64,000 bases of DNA from Macrostomum hystrix (lineage: Eukaryota > Platyhelminthes > Macrostomidae). Positions within the stretch are counted from its first letter, which is position 1. Every line of letters starts with the position of its first letter. The notes beneath the pieces are model-generated. The model had not been told where the DNA came from. It was given only the letters and a program-made list of their open reading frames with translations, and did no database searches. A program made the position numbers and the translations under genes. This document shows, in pieces, positions 1-9,800 of the stretch. The stretch spans positions 1,787,501-1,851,500 of the forward strand of contig CATNEN010000037.1 in assembly GCA_950097015.1 (NCBI GenBank). Reading direction: 5' to 3'.

Positions 1-1040
1 TATTTATTAGAGTCGCTAATTATTTATTAGAGTCGCCAATTATTTATTAGACTCGCCGATTCTTTATTAGAGTCGCCGATTATTTTTTAGAGTCGCCGAT
101 TATTTATTGGAGTCGCCGATTATTTATTAGAGTCGCCAATTATTTATTAGACTCGCCGATTCTTTATTAGAGTCGCCGATTATTTATTAGAGTCGCCAAT
201 TATTTATTAGAGTCGCCGATTATTTATTAGAGTCGCCAATTATTTATTAGAGTCGCCAATTATTTATTAGAGTCGTCGATTATTTATTAGAGTCGCCGAT
301 TATTTATTAGACTCGCCAATTTATTTATTAGAGTCGCCGATTATTTATTAGAGTCGTCGATTATTTATTAGAGTCGCCGATTATTTATTAGAGTCGCCGA
401 TTATTTATTAGAGTCGCCGATTATTTATTAGAGTCGCCGATTATTTATTAGAGTCGTCGATTATTTATTAGAGTCGCCGATTATTTATTAGACTCGCCAA
501 TTTATTTATTAGAGTCGCCGATTATTTATTAGAGTCGTCGATTATTTATTAGAGTCGCCGATTATTTATTAGAGTCGCCGATTATTTATTAGAGTCGCCG
601 ATTATTTATTAGAGTCGCCGATTATTTATTAGAGTCGCCGATTATTTATTAGAGTCGCCGATTATTTATTAGACTCGCCGATTATTTATTAGAGTCGATA
701 ATTATTTATTAGAGTCGCCGATTCTCAATTTGAGTCGCCGATTCTCTATTAGAGTCGCCGATTCTCAATTTGAGTCGCCGATTCTCTATTAGAGTCGCCG
801 ATTCTCAATTAGAGTCGCCGATTCTCTATTAGAGTCGATAATTATTTATTAGAGTCGCCGATTCTCAATTAGAGTCGCCGATTCTCTATTAGAGTCGATA
901 ATTATTTATTAGAGTCGCCGATTCTCAATTAGAGTCGCCGATTCTCTATTAGAGTTGCGAATTATTTATTTGAGTCGCCGATTATTTATTTGAGTCGCCG
1001 ATTATTTATTTGAGTCGCCGATTATTTATTTGAGTCGCGA
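1..1040. repeat. 20-bp tandem array (satellite A)
   Basis: About fifty head-to-tail copies of a 20-bp unit with the core ttattagagtcgccgatta. Copies vary in cgccg/cgccaa/cgtcg and in ttattt/ttctca. From about 720 the copies shift to a ctcaatt/ctctatt variant, so the array has internal sub-families. It runs off the left edge of the window. No coding signal is seen. Confidence 0.97.
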
Positions 1041-1690
1041 CTCTCAATTATACTTTTTATGTGAGTCCTTATTCGATCGCTTTCGCTAAAATTGACTGCC
1101 ATCACTTTCAAGCACTAATATGCGCTACTGCCTACTTGTTAATCTCTAACTAAGTAGGGTAGTTGGCATGCAAGCAAATAACAAATACTGATGAGGACAT
1201 TATTAATGCATCAGAGGCGGACTAGAACCTGCCCCTCCCGGGATTGGGAATTTCGTTCGGAGATTTGAAATTTCTCCTAGCGAGCCTGCCCTAATAGGAG
1301 AAAGAAAGATGGAGATGAGCTTCTATTATTCCTAGCAGGAGCCGTGAGGCTGTATGAGGGTGGCCAACATTTCAAATCCCCCAAAGCTGTTAATGAGATT
1401 TTCTTGACGCAGACAAGTGGCCATGGGATCTGTTGGGCCATCATCATCTTGCCCCATCTGAGTCGCCTCAGCTCATCGCCTCCGGGATGCGGCGTAATCG
1501 AAGAGGCCTCCTCGTGTCTCCAGGGAGAGGCTTAGCTGTTTCCAGGCTGAATATCAAACAAGTGCAAGTTGGATAGAAGTGGGGACAGGTTTAAAAATTA
1601 TAGTGGCTGGAATCACAAAGTACTCAGCATTCTAACCGAACCTCATCAGGAGCTCTCGATTCTACAACAAGGTCGTCAATGGTTTTAGAT
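1041..1690. other. Unique spacer between satellite blocks
   Basis: About 650 bp of non-repetitive sequence. It holds a short open frame (1,344-1,535) without recognisable domains or splice context. I see no convincing gene, RNA or mobile element. Confidence 0.5.
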
Positions 1691-1975
1691 TTGACTGTTA
1701 GAGTCGCCGATTCTCTATTAGAGTCGCCGATTCTTTTATTTGAGTCGTCGATTTTCAATTAGAGCCGTCGACTCTTTATTAGAGTCGCCGGTTCTCTAAT
1801 AGAGTCACCGGTTCTCTAATAGAGTCGCCGATTCTCTAATAGAGTCGCCGATTCTCTATTAGTAGAGTCGCCGGTTCTCTAATAGAGTCGCCGGTTCTCT
1901 AATAGAGTCGCCGATTCTCTAATAGAGTCGCCGATTCTCTATTAGTAGAGTCGCCGGTTCTCTATTCGTAGAGTC
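1691..1975. repeat. 20-bp tandem array (satellite A variant)
   Basis: Copies of a 20-bp unit with core attagagtcgccgattctct, with cgccggtt variants and occasional 3-bp expansions (attagtagag). It is clearly related to the array at the window start and passes directly into the next block. Confidence 0.93.
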
Positions 1976-2650
1976 TGGGATTATCTATTAGAGTCCGGGA
2001 TTCTCTATTAGAGTCCGGGATTCTCTATTAGAGTCTGGGATTATCTATTAGAGTCCGGGATTCTCTATTAGAGTCTGGGATTATCTATTAGAGTCTGGGA
2101 TTATCTACTAGAGTCTGGGATTATCTATTAGAGTCCGGGATTATCTACTAGAGTCCGGGATTCTCTATTAGAGTCCGGGATTCTCTATTAGAGTCCGGGA
2201 TTCTCTATTAGAGTCTGGGATTATCTACTAGAGTCTGGGATTATCTACTAGAGTCCGGGATTCTATATTAGAGTCCGGGATAATCTATTAGAGTCCGGGA
2301 TTCTCTATTAGAGTCTGGGATTATCTACTAGAGTCTGGGATTATCTACTAGAGTCTGGGATTATCTATTAGAGTCCGGGATTATCTACTAGAGTCCGGGA
2401 TTCTCTATTAGAGTCCGGGATTCTCTATTAGAGTCCGGGATTCTCTATTAGAGTCTGGGATTATCTACTAGAGTCTGGGATTATCTACTAGAGTCCGGGA
2501 TTCTATATTAGAGTCCGGGATAATCTATTAGAGTCCGGGATTCTCTATTAGAGTCTGGGATTATCTACTAGAGTCTGGGATTATCTACTAGAGTCCGGGA
2601 TTCTATATTAGAGTCCGGGATAATCTATTAGAGTCTGGGATTCTCAATGT
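1976..2650. repeat. 20-bp tandem array (satellite B)
   Basis: About 33 copies of a 20-bp unit, core gagtccgggattctctatta, alternating with gagtctgggattatctacta. Blocks of several units recur in the same order, for example near 2,080-2,300 and 2,320-2,540, which indicates higher-order duplication. Same period and attagagtc core as satellite A, so probably a diverged relative. Confidence 0.95.
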
Positions 2651-3520
2651 GAGAATTCGCAGTTTTACAGAGTAAAAATTTCTAGATTCTGTCAACCAAT
2701 CGTCAAAACATGTAGACGAAAGCATCGTCAGACGACACCTGATTGGCTGAGAGGGTCACCATCGGGAGGCAATGGGCAATAGTTGTAAAAGAATTGACTC
2801 CCCAGAATTGAGAGCTGTTGCAGGTACACTCTCACGCAGAAAAGGTCCTGAGAATCGGAAAAGGTAAGGATACCGTTGGTATTCTTTGTAGATTTCTGTT
2901 GCCAATCATGTCGCTCATTGGGTTTCAAGGAAGTGCGAGATTAAGCAGATAATTGACAAGACTTAAGGGATCTTTTAAAAAGAATTAAAAGTACACGGTG
3001 ATAGAATGGGAAAACGAGTATAAAAATTTTCAAGCAACAACGATGTGCCAATCAAAGTTAATCACCAATATTTTCTTTCACTAGGCTGCTGCCTGTAACT
3101 CTCTGTAACGGGATTTTTCTAAATTCATTCGGCGCATCCAAAGGCTATGTACAGCTGTTCAGTCCATGGACTGGGGTGCCTTCAGTCCATAACTCAGAAT
3201 GTTGTCTAAAATCTAATATAGATCTGAAATGGAATTTCTGCGTCACTAAATTTAACCAGAATTCCGAAAGAGCCGGAAAGCAGAAACCCATTGCGTGAAT
3301 GTTAGGCCCATGATATTGCGATTGGGGACTTCCGATTTCTGGAATGCAACTCCACAACTGCAATTTTAGGGCCCACATCTGGCCAGATCCGGTCGGGCAG
3401 AAAAGCTTGGCGCACAGAAAAACAGCCTAAAACAAGACTCGACTTGGGCAGATAAAATAGTTTTCCTATCGGTTTTTCACTGAAAATCATCACTCCATAA
3501 CAGAATCAGAGCTCACAGCA
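2651..3520. other. Upstream unique region with a SINE remnant
   Basis: Non-repetitive upstream flank of the 358-aa ORF. Positions 3,132-3,185 match the 3' part of the dispersed SINE 1 family (ctgttcagtccatggactgg). A tataaaaa string lies at 3,019-3,026, too far from the ATG to call as a promoter. Confidence 0.5.
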
Positions 3521-4597
3521 ATGCCCTCCTCGGTTTCGATCCCGGACCCGCAGATGCGCTGGGCCCAGCTGTTCAGCAAGCGGCCTGTCGCCTCTACTAA
3601 CAGCAAGCCGAAGCCGACGCTAACCGCCGAGTCAGCCCAGCCTCGCAAGGTCGCCTTCAGCCTCGGCCACCTCCTAACGCGACGTCGCAGTCATCGAGTC
3701 TCGGCCGCAACTGACGTTGTCATCGCTGTCTCCAGCGGCAGCTCCGACGAAGGCCTGCCAGCTTCGTCTTCCTCGCTGGAGGAGTCATCGGTGACAGCGT
3801 ACTGTCCGCACTGTCGCGGTGTTGTACAGCCGTTGTTTCAACCGAAGCCGCTGCAGGAGCCGCAACCGCCGCCACCGCTGCCGCCACCTAAAAAGGTTCG
3901 TCGTCTGCGCAGGCGCCGCTGGGAGCCGCAGGAGGCCGTCGGGCTCGTCGACGAGGATCTATCGACTGCCGAGGATTGCGAGGACGACGATGGTGAAGAA
4001 AAGCGTTGTCAACTTTTGGGACGTCGACAAAGACGACGCCCGATTGCGGTGGCAACTCGAAGCTTCTCGAAAATCAGCGCCGGGGTGAGCAGTGACGATT
4101 GGAGCGCAAGCTCCGGGCTGGACACCGACGACAACGACAATGGATCTCTGCGGCTCGTCTCGTCTACGACGTCGTCTTCAGGTGACTGGCGCGGATCGAG
4201 GCAGCCAACCGCATCCACGGCCTCCAGCAGTCTCCGTCTGACCGAGCTGGCCGGCTCCACGGCTGCGTCTACTTCGTCATTTTTCGAGGACGACGCCACT
4301 GAAGCTTCCGCTGGAATAAGTCGTATCGAGCAGTCGCTGGCCGAGCGAATTCGTCAACTGACGGAGATTCAGACGAAGTCAACGATGCCGAAGGTAACGC
4401 CGATAGCTAATGTCGACAACGAAGAGCTGGCGCTCTGTCGCAAGGCGATGATGCTAGCCGCTCTGGCAGCCGTCCGTCAGCAGCTTGACGATCAGATGGC
4501 GCGGCTGGAGCACAGCTACCACCGGGTGGTCGACGTGCAGATGCAGCACCGCAGGCGGCTTGCAAACGAATGCCGAGGCGGGCGGCCGGGTTTTTGA
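3521..4597 (+). CDS. Unrecognised 358-aa low-complexity protein
   Basis: An uninterrupted ATG-to-TGA frame with the GC-rich codon use of the confirmed exons nearby, which is the main reason to believe it. I do not recognise a family. The protein is rich in Ser and Arg. It has a possible CPHC pair near residue 95, a proline run followed by a basic KKVRRLRRRR-type segment near residues 120-135 (a nuclear-localisation-like patch), acidic and Ser/Thr-rich middle parts, and a likely alpha-helical C-terminus (about 265-350) with heptad-like hydrophobics and no proline. It may be a single-exon gene or the terminal part of a longer one. No paired splice sites were needed. A nuclear protein is possible but this is inference only. 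Confidence 0.6.
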   Translation: MPSSVSIPDPQMRWAQLFSKRPVASTNSKPKPTLTAESAQPRKVAFSLGHLLTRRRSHRVSAATDVVIAVSSGSSDEGLPASSSSLEESSVTAYCPHCRGVVQPLFQPKPLQEPQPPPPLPPPKKVRRLRRRRWEPQEAVGLVDEDLSTAEDCEDDDGEEKRCQLLGRRQRRRPIAVATRSFSKISAGVSSDDWSASSGLDTDDNDNGSLRLVSSTTSSSGDWRGSRQPTASTASSSLRLTELAGSTAASTSSFFEDDATEASAGISRIEQSLAERIRQLTEIQTKSTMPKVTPIANVDNEELALCRKAMMLAALAAVRQQLDDQMARLEHSYHRVVDVQMQHRRRLANECRGGRPGF

Positions 4598-5925
4598 GAT
4601 TCCACTTGAAAGAACTCGACGATTGATCTCTAATTAGCTTGGCTTTCAGAGAAGACAAGAAATTATTGACATCGAAAAAAATTGATCGATTTTTTCAACC
4701 TTCGTTTCGTGATATTAAATGTAACCCGCTGTGTCGTTATCCTCTCTACTTAGCATAGGAAAATGTAATCAATTGTAAGAATGCTAAGCATAACTTGGCT
4801 TTCTGTCCAATTCAAAAGTAGCTCGTAAGGATTTTTGTGTGAATGCCTCAATTCAATATTGCCTATTTATCCAGAGTTTCATAGGCCATCAATACTATCC
4901 ATTTGTTGTGCAATAAGTTCACTGCACTATTTTTTTCGTTCGTAGTCTTCTTAGAAACTTAAATAACTTTTTTGTCCATTGACTTCATATTCACAAAGAC
5001 TCATTTTGATGTTTTTGACCAAGGGCTACTTTGCGAAGAGGGCGAGAGACTGCAAATTTGAAAATGGCTCTCGAAGTTTAATTGGCTGGGTTAGAGAGCT
5101 CACGTGATGAATTTGTTCACTTAAGCAAATCACGTGACCGACAGCCAATCAGCCAAGTTGGAGTAAAAAAACAACCTCTTGCCAGAGTCCTTGTTTCGAA
5201 CTTTTTAGTTCATTTCGCGAGTCTTTGTTTTTGACTAAATTTTTCTAGTTATATGCATCGTTTCATAAAAACTCGTTTTCAACTTTCTTATAATAAAGTC
5301 TTATAAAGTTATTTCTTCACCTAATTTGCACGAATCTTATACCCAATTAAGAGATAGTTATTAAAGACAAATTATAGATCATCAATATTAATCATGACAT
5401 TCTTAAGACATTCTTAAATAAACTACGTTGATCCTAAAAGATGACTGTTTAAATCACGGAAATAAATTTTCTTAACCAGTTAAACGCGATGAAAAATCAA
5501 CAATGGCGCATAGGGATTCGATTATTTTTATTTTAAGATAATATTACTCGTGTTCGAAGACAATTCTCCATATCAAAACTGAAAACTGTAAGAAAAATAT
5601 TGGAACAGAACTCTTCTACTGTCCTGTAGATGTTAGATTATTGTTGGAACATTGAGCAAAAACTGACATCTGAGAGCAGGTCGATTTTTTTATAAAACCA
5701 GCAAAAGCCTGGCAGATAATAGAAAAAATAATATGTACTATTTATGTACTATTGTTAAGACTGCCTTCCAATGTACTTGCTTAGACAGGCAGAGCAAAAA
5801 CAAGATTAGACAATGAAAAACAAAACCTTCGTTTACTACTGATAAAAGTAGCAAAAAGGCGACTGTGAGTAGAGCAGCAATAAGCAAAACATGATTAAAA
5901 TTAAAATTTATTTTGTTTAAACCAC
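4598..5925. other. AT-rich 3' flank with an imperfect foldback
   Basis: No coding signal. Around 4,990-5,235 the sequence is an imperfect inverted repeat: acaaagactc reads inward from both sides. Near its centre are two TCACGTGA palindromes (5,100-5,107 and 5,130-5,137), with a CCAAT motif beyond the second. It could be a decayed MITE or a regulatory segment. AATAAA-like strings occur at about 5,292 and 5,460. Confidence 0.45.
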
Positions 5926-6095
5926 CGTCCCGCTGGCGGAGGAATGGCCCAGAATGGCAAGGTCGTCACGCCCGGTCTGAGCAGCCGTTGTTGGCGTCAC
6001 AGATGCCATTGGCGTCACAGTCTCCGACACCGCGATCGCCAGGCTGCGGTGAACCTGACGGCGAAGAACAATGGGCGCGCTTTGGAGGATTTAGT
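5926..6095. other. GC-rich block, possible exon remnant
   Basis: A 170-bp GC-rich block in an AT-rich flank, with composition like the exons of neighbouring genes. The plus strand reads an open frame starting MAQNGKVVTPGLSSR and the minus strand reads a Cys-containing frame with GDCDANGICDANNGC. Neither can be joined to other exons here. It may be a terminal exon, a degenerated exon or a repeat-associated sequence. Confidence 0.3.
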
Positions 6096-6103
6096 TACGT
6101 TAC

Positions 6104-6345
6104 TGTGTGTGGCACTCTGTGTGTAGCACTCTGTGTGTAGCACTCTGTGTGTAGCACTCTGTGTGTAGCACTCTGTGTGTAGCACTCTGTGTGTAGCACT
6201 CTGTGTGTAGCACTCTGTGTGTAGCACTCTGTGTGTAGCACTCTGTGTGTAGCACTCTGTGTGTAGCACTCTGTGTGTAGCACTCTGTGTGTAGCACTCT
6301 GTGTGTAGCACTCTGTGTGTAGCACTCTGTGTGTAGAACTCTGTC
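6104..6345. repeat. 14-bp tandem array
   Basis: About 17 nearly perfect copies of gtgtgtagcactct. The minus strand has no stop in any frame, which produces spurious open frames with a 14-residue period. Confidence 0.97.
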
Positions 6346-6449
6346 TTCATCTAACAGTCTGTAGGAGTCGGTCTGACTCTCTGTGTCTGACTTTCTGTGT
6401 CTGAATTTTTTTTCGTGACAAAGTTTCTGTAATTCTTGTGTGACATTCC

Positions 6450-6855
6450 TTGTCTGACATTCCCTTCTGACATTCCCTTCTGACATTCCCTTCTGACATT
6501 CCCTTCTGACATTCCCTTCTGACATTCTCTTCTGACATTCCTTTCTGGCATTCCCTTCTGGCATTCCCTTCTTGCATTCCCTTCTGACATTCCCTTCTGA
6601 CATTCCCTTCCGACATTCCCTTCTGAAATTCCCTTCTGACATTCCCTTCCGACATTCCCTTCTGACATTCCCTTCTGACATTCTCTTCTGACATTCCTTT
6701 CTGACATTACTTTCTGGCATTCCCTTCTGGCATTCCCTTCTTGCATTCCCTTCTGACATTCCCTTCTTGCATTCCCTTCTGACATTCCCTTCTGACATTC
6801 CCTTCTGACATTCCCTTCTGACATTCCCTTCTGACATTCCCTTCTGACACTCCCT
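6450..6855. repeat. 13-bp tandem array
   Basis: About 31 copies of tgacattcccttc with tggc, ttgc and ctctt variants. A block of variants recurs in the same order at about 6,520-6,600 and 6,680-6,760, so a multi-unit segment has been duplicated. It ends 16 bp before the stop codon of the SLC18-like gene. The open frames on the minus strand are artefacts. Confidence 0.97.
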
Positions 6856-6870
6856 ACCAAGAAGACGAGC

Positions 6871-9800
6871 TCAAAGCCTCACCAGTCCCACGGCCGCAGA
6901 GAGCAGCAGAACAATGCCGCACACGCAGTACACAAGCTCGAAACCCAGCCAGCCCAGAAGCAGTCCTGCGTACTGGCTGCCGCAGAACATGCCAAGATTG
7001 AAAGCGCCGGTGTAGAGACCGTTTACAGCGCCGTACTCAGCTGAGAATAGACGATCGGCCAGGTAGTTCAGCGAAGGAAAGCAGGTGCAGGTGAATAGGG
7101 CTAAGGCGATGCGCAGTACCTGAGGATGAGCCCATTCCTATCTATTTTTTATGGTGTCACACAACAGTTAGATGGTGTGATTAGACTAGAATGGGGTGCT
7201 CAGATTATAATATGAAGTGCCCAGATTAGAAAAGGGAGTGCTCAGGTTTAAATATAGAGTGCTCAGATCAGAATATAGAGTGCTCAGATCAGAATATAGA
7301 GTGCTCATATTAGAAAAGGACTGCTCAGATTAAAAAAGGCAGTGCTCAGAATAGAATATGTAGTGCTCAGATTAGAATATTGAGTACTCAAATTAGAACA
7401 TTGAGTTCTTATATTTGAATTGACTTCAGATAAGAATTGTGTACTCATATTAGAAAATGGAGTGCTCCTCATGGGATTAAGTAGTCAGATTCGAAAAAAA
7501 TAGTACTCAGGATAGAAAATCAAGTTCTCAGATAAGAAAATGGACTGCTCAGATAAGAACGGAGTGCTCAGATAAGAACGGAGTGCTCAGATAAGAAAAT
7601 GGACTGCCTTGATAAAAACGGAGTGCTCAGATAAGAACAGAGTGCTCAGATAAGAAAATGGACTGCTCAGATAAGAACAGATTGGTCAGATAAGAAAATG
7701 GACTGCTCAGATAAGAACGGAGTGCTCAGATAAGAACGGAGTGCTCAGATAAGAAAATGGACTGCCTGGATAAAAACGGAGTGCTCAGATAAGAACAGAG
7801 TGCTCAGATAAGAAAATGGACTGCTCAGATAAGAACAGATTGGTCAGATAAGAAAATGAACTGCTCAGATAAGAACGGAGTGCTCAGATAAGAACGGAGT
7901 GCTCAGATAAGAAAATGGACTGCCTGGATAAAAACGGAGTGCTCAGATAAGAACAGAGTGCTCAGATAAGAAAATGGACTGCTCAGATAAGAACAGATTG
8001 GTCAGATAAGAAAATGAACTGCTCAGATAAGAACGGAGTGCTCGTCTGGCATTCGTTGTTTGAGCAGGGGACCAGAATCTCATGGAAAGTGCACAGTGAC
8101 GCACCGACTCGGGCAGAGCGGCGAACCAGATGGAGCGGGCGGCGCCCACAACGGGGTAAAGCAGCATGCCGACACCGAACACCACTAGGCTGGGAAACAG
8201 AACTCGAAATCGCGCCAGCGGCTGAGCAGCTAGCCAGCCGGAGCAGGCGTACTGCACGCAGAACTGCAGGCCGGTGGCTGCAAGGGCCACCACGGCCATC
8301 TGCCACAGAGAGCCGCCCAGATTGTCCTGCATGAAGCTTGGCGCGGTGGTGAAGACGGCTCCGAGGCCGAAGTGGATGAGGAAGTCTGCCAGAAGGATGG
8401 TGCCCATGTAGCGGTTGGTGGCCAGGCGCCACAAGGTGCGAGCACCCACCGGGGCGGCTCTGAAAGGTGCGGCAAGAATTATTCGGTCCCTCAGCACATA
8501 CGCGAGCAGTGGGAGCGCAAGATTGTTTAAATTAACGATAATCTTGTTATCTGTTATATGTTATGTTATCTTGATATGTTATCTTGTTATATGTCCAGCC
8601 GACAGCACAGCTGCAGCCATTGCGTGGCGCATCTGAAGGCTGCGTACGGCTGTTCAGTCCATGGACTGGGGAGACGCCACACCCGGCCTCAATTACCCCA
8701 GCTCATGCTGGTACCCATTTAACAGCTGGGTGAACTGAAGCAATGCAGATTAAGTGTCTTGCTAAAGGACACAAACTGTTCCAGTGGAGTCAGGAATCGA
8801 ACCCCCGACCTTCAAGTCGTTAGTCCGACGCTCTAACCGCTTGGCTACAAACTCCTTTGTAGCTGGGTTAGATTACTATATTTTGATTTAACCGAAGAAA
8901 AATAAAACATTAATCTGAATTAACAATGCACGTAAAATTTAATGAACTTGCGCTGCCCAAACAAAAGATGCTTTAGCCCAGTGATTAACGCTTCAGACTT
9001 CTCACCCAGAGGTCGGGAGTTCGTATCCTATCCAAAGGGGAAAAATTGTATCCCTGACTAAGACACTTAATTCCCTCATGCTTCAGTTCGGGTGAGCGTG
9101 GCGTTGGTCCCCTCCCCAGTCCATGGACTGAACAGCTCCATGGACTGACATGGCTGGACACAGCTGTTGACATTTCTATCTGTCTCGGTATCAATCAGGG
9201 GGAACTTAAGAAGTGAGAACAATTCTCATTCTATTACCCAATCTCTTTTACAGAGGCCGAAGTGGACTCTCGCCGCCTCGCCTTGGCGTCTTCCTTCCCA
9301 CAGGCGCTGTCGGTGACCTCGGACGGCGTCCGGACGGCCAGGCGAAGCGCCATGTCCAGCAGAGACAGGCCGCCGAGAGCCAAGAAGGGACTGGCCCGGC
9401 CCAGCCACTGCGCCAGCACGGCGCCGAACGGGAAGCCGATGATCAGGCCGAAGCTGAGGCCGCCGAATGCGATGGCGGCGGCTTTCGCCCGTTCGACTTC
9501 GTCGCCAGCGAATGTGGCCGCGAGCAGGGCGAGGCCGGCCACGGTGGACAAGCTGGATGAGGCGGCCTGAAGTAAGCGGGCCGCAAGCAAGGTCGGATAG
9601 TTCGGACTGAAGCCGAACATGCCGGCGGTGATCTGCGAATCGGGGCCGTTGCATGGGAGAAGGATTTGATATTGCTGCGTATCGATTGCAATTCATCAAA
9701 ATTAGCCTAGAGATTAGAGTGTCTGACTCACGTCTTGAAGGTCGGGGGTTCGATTCCTGACTCAACTGGAACAATTTGTGTCCTTTAGCAAGACACTTAA

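Noticed and set aside
1-1040. Centromeric or telomeric satellite
   Set aside because: The 20-bp unit is not a telomere repeat, the array is short, and it is followed by genes. Similar arrays fill introns, so it is better read as another local minisatellite.
6100-6860. Minus-strand ORFs with 13- and 14-residue periods
   Set aside because: Translation of the 13-bp and 14-bp arrays. No start, domain or codon-use support.
8014-8334. Plus-strand ORF over the SLC18 exon
   Set aside because: Shadow of the minus-strand exon that matches SLC18.
8740-8850. Functional tRNA gene
   Set aside because: The B-box-like sequence belongs to a SINE head. The cloverleaf is incomplete and the same head recurs in other SINE copies.
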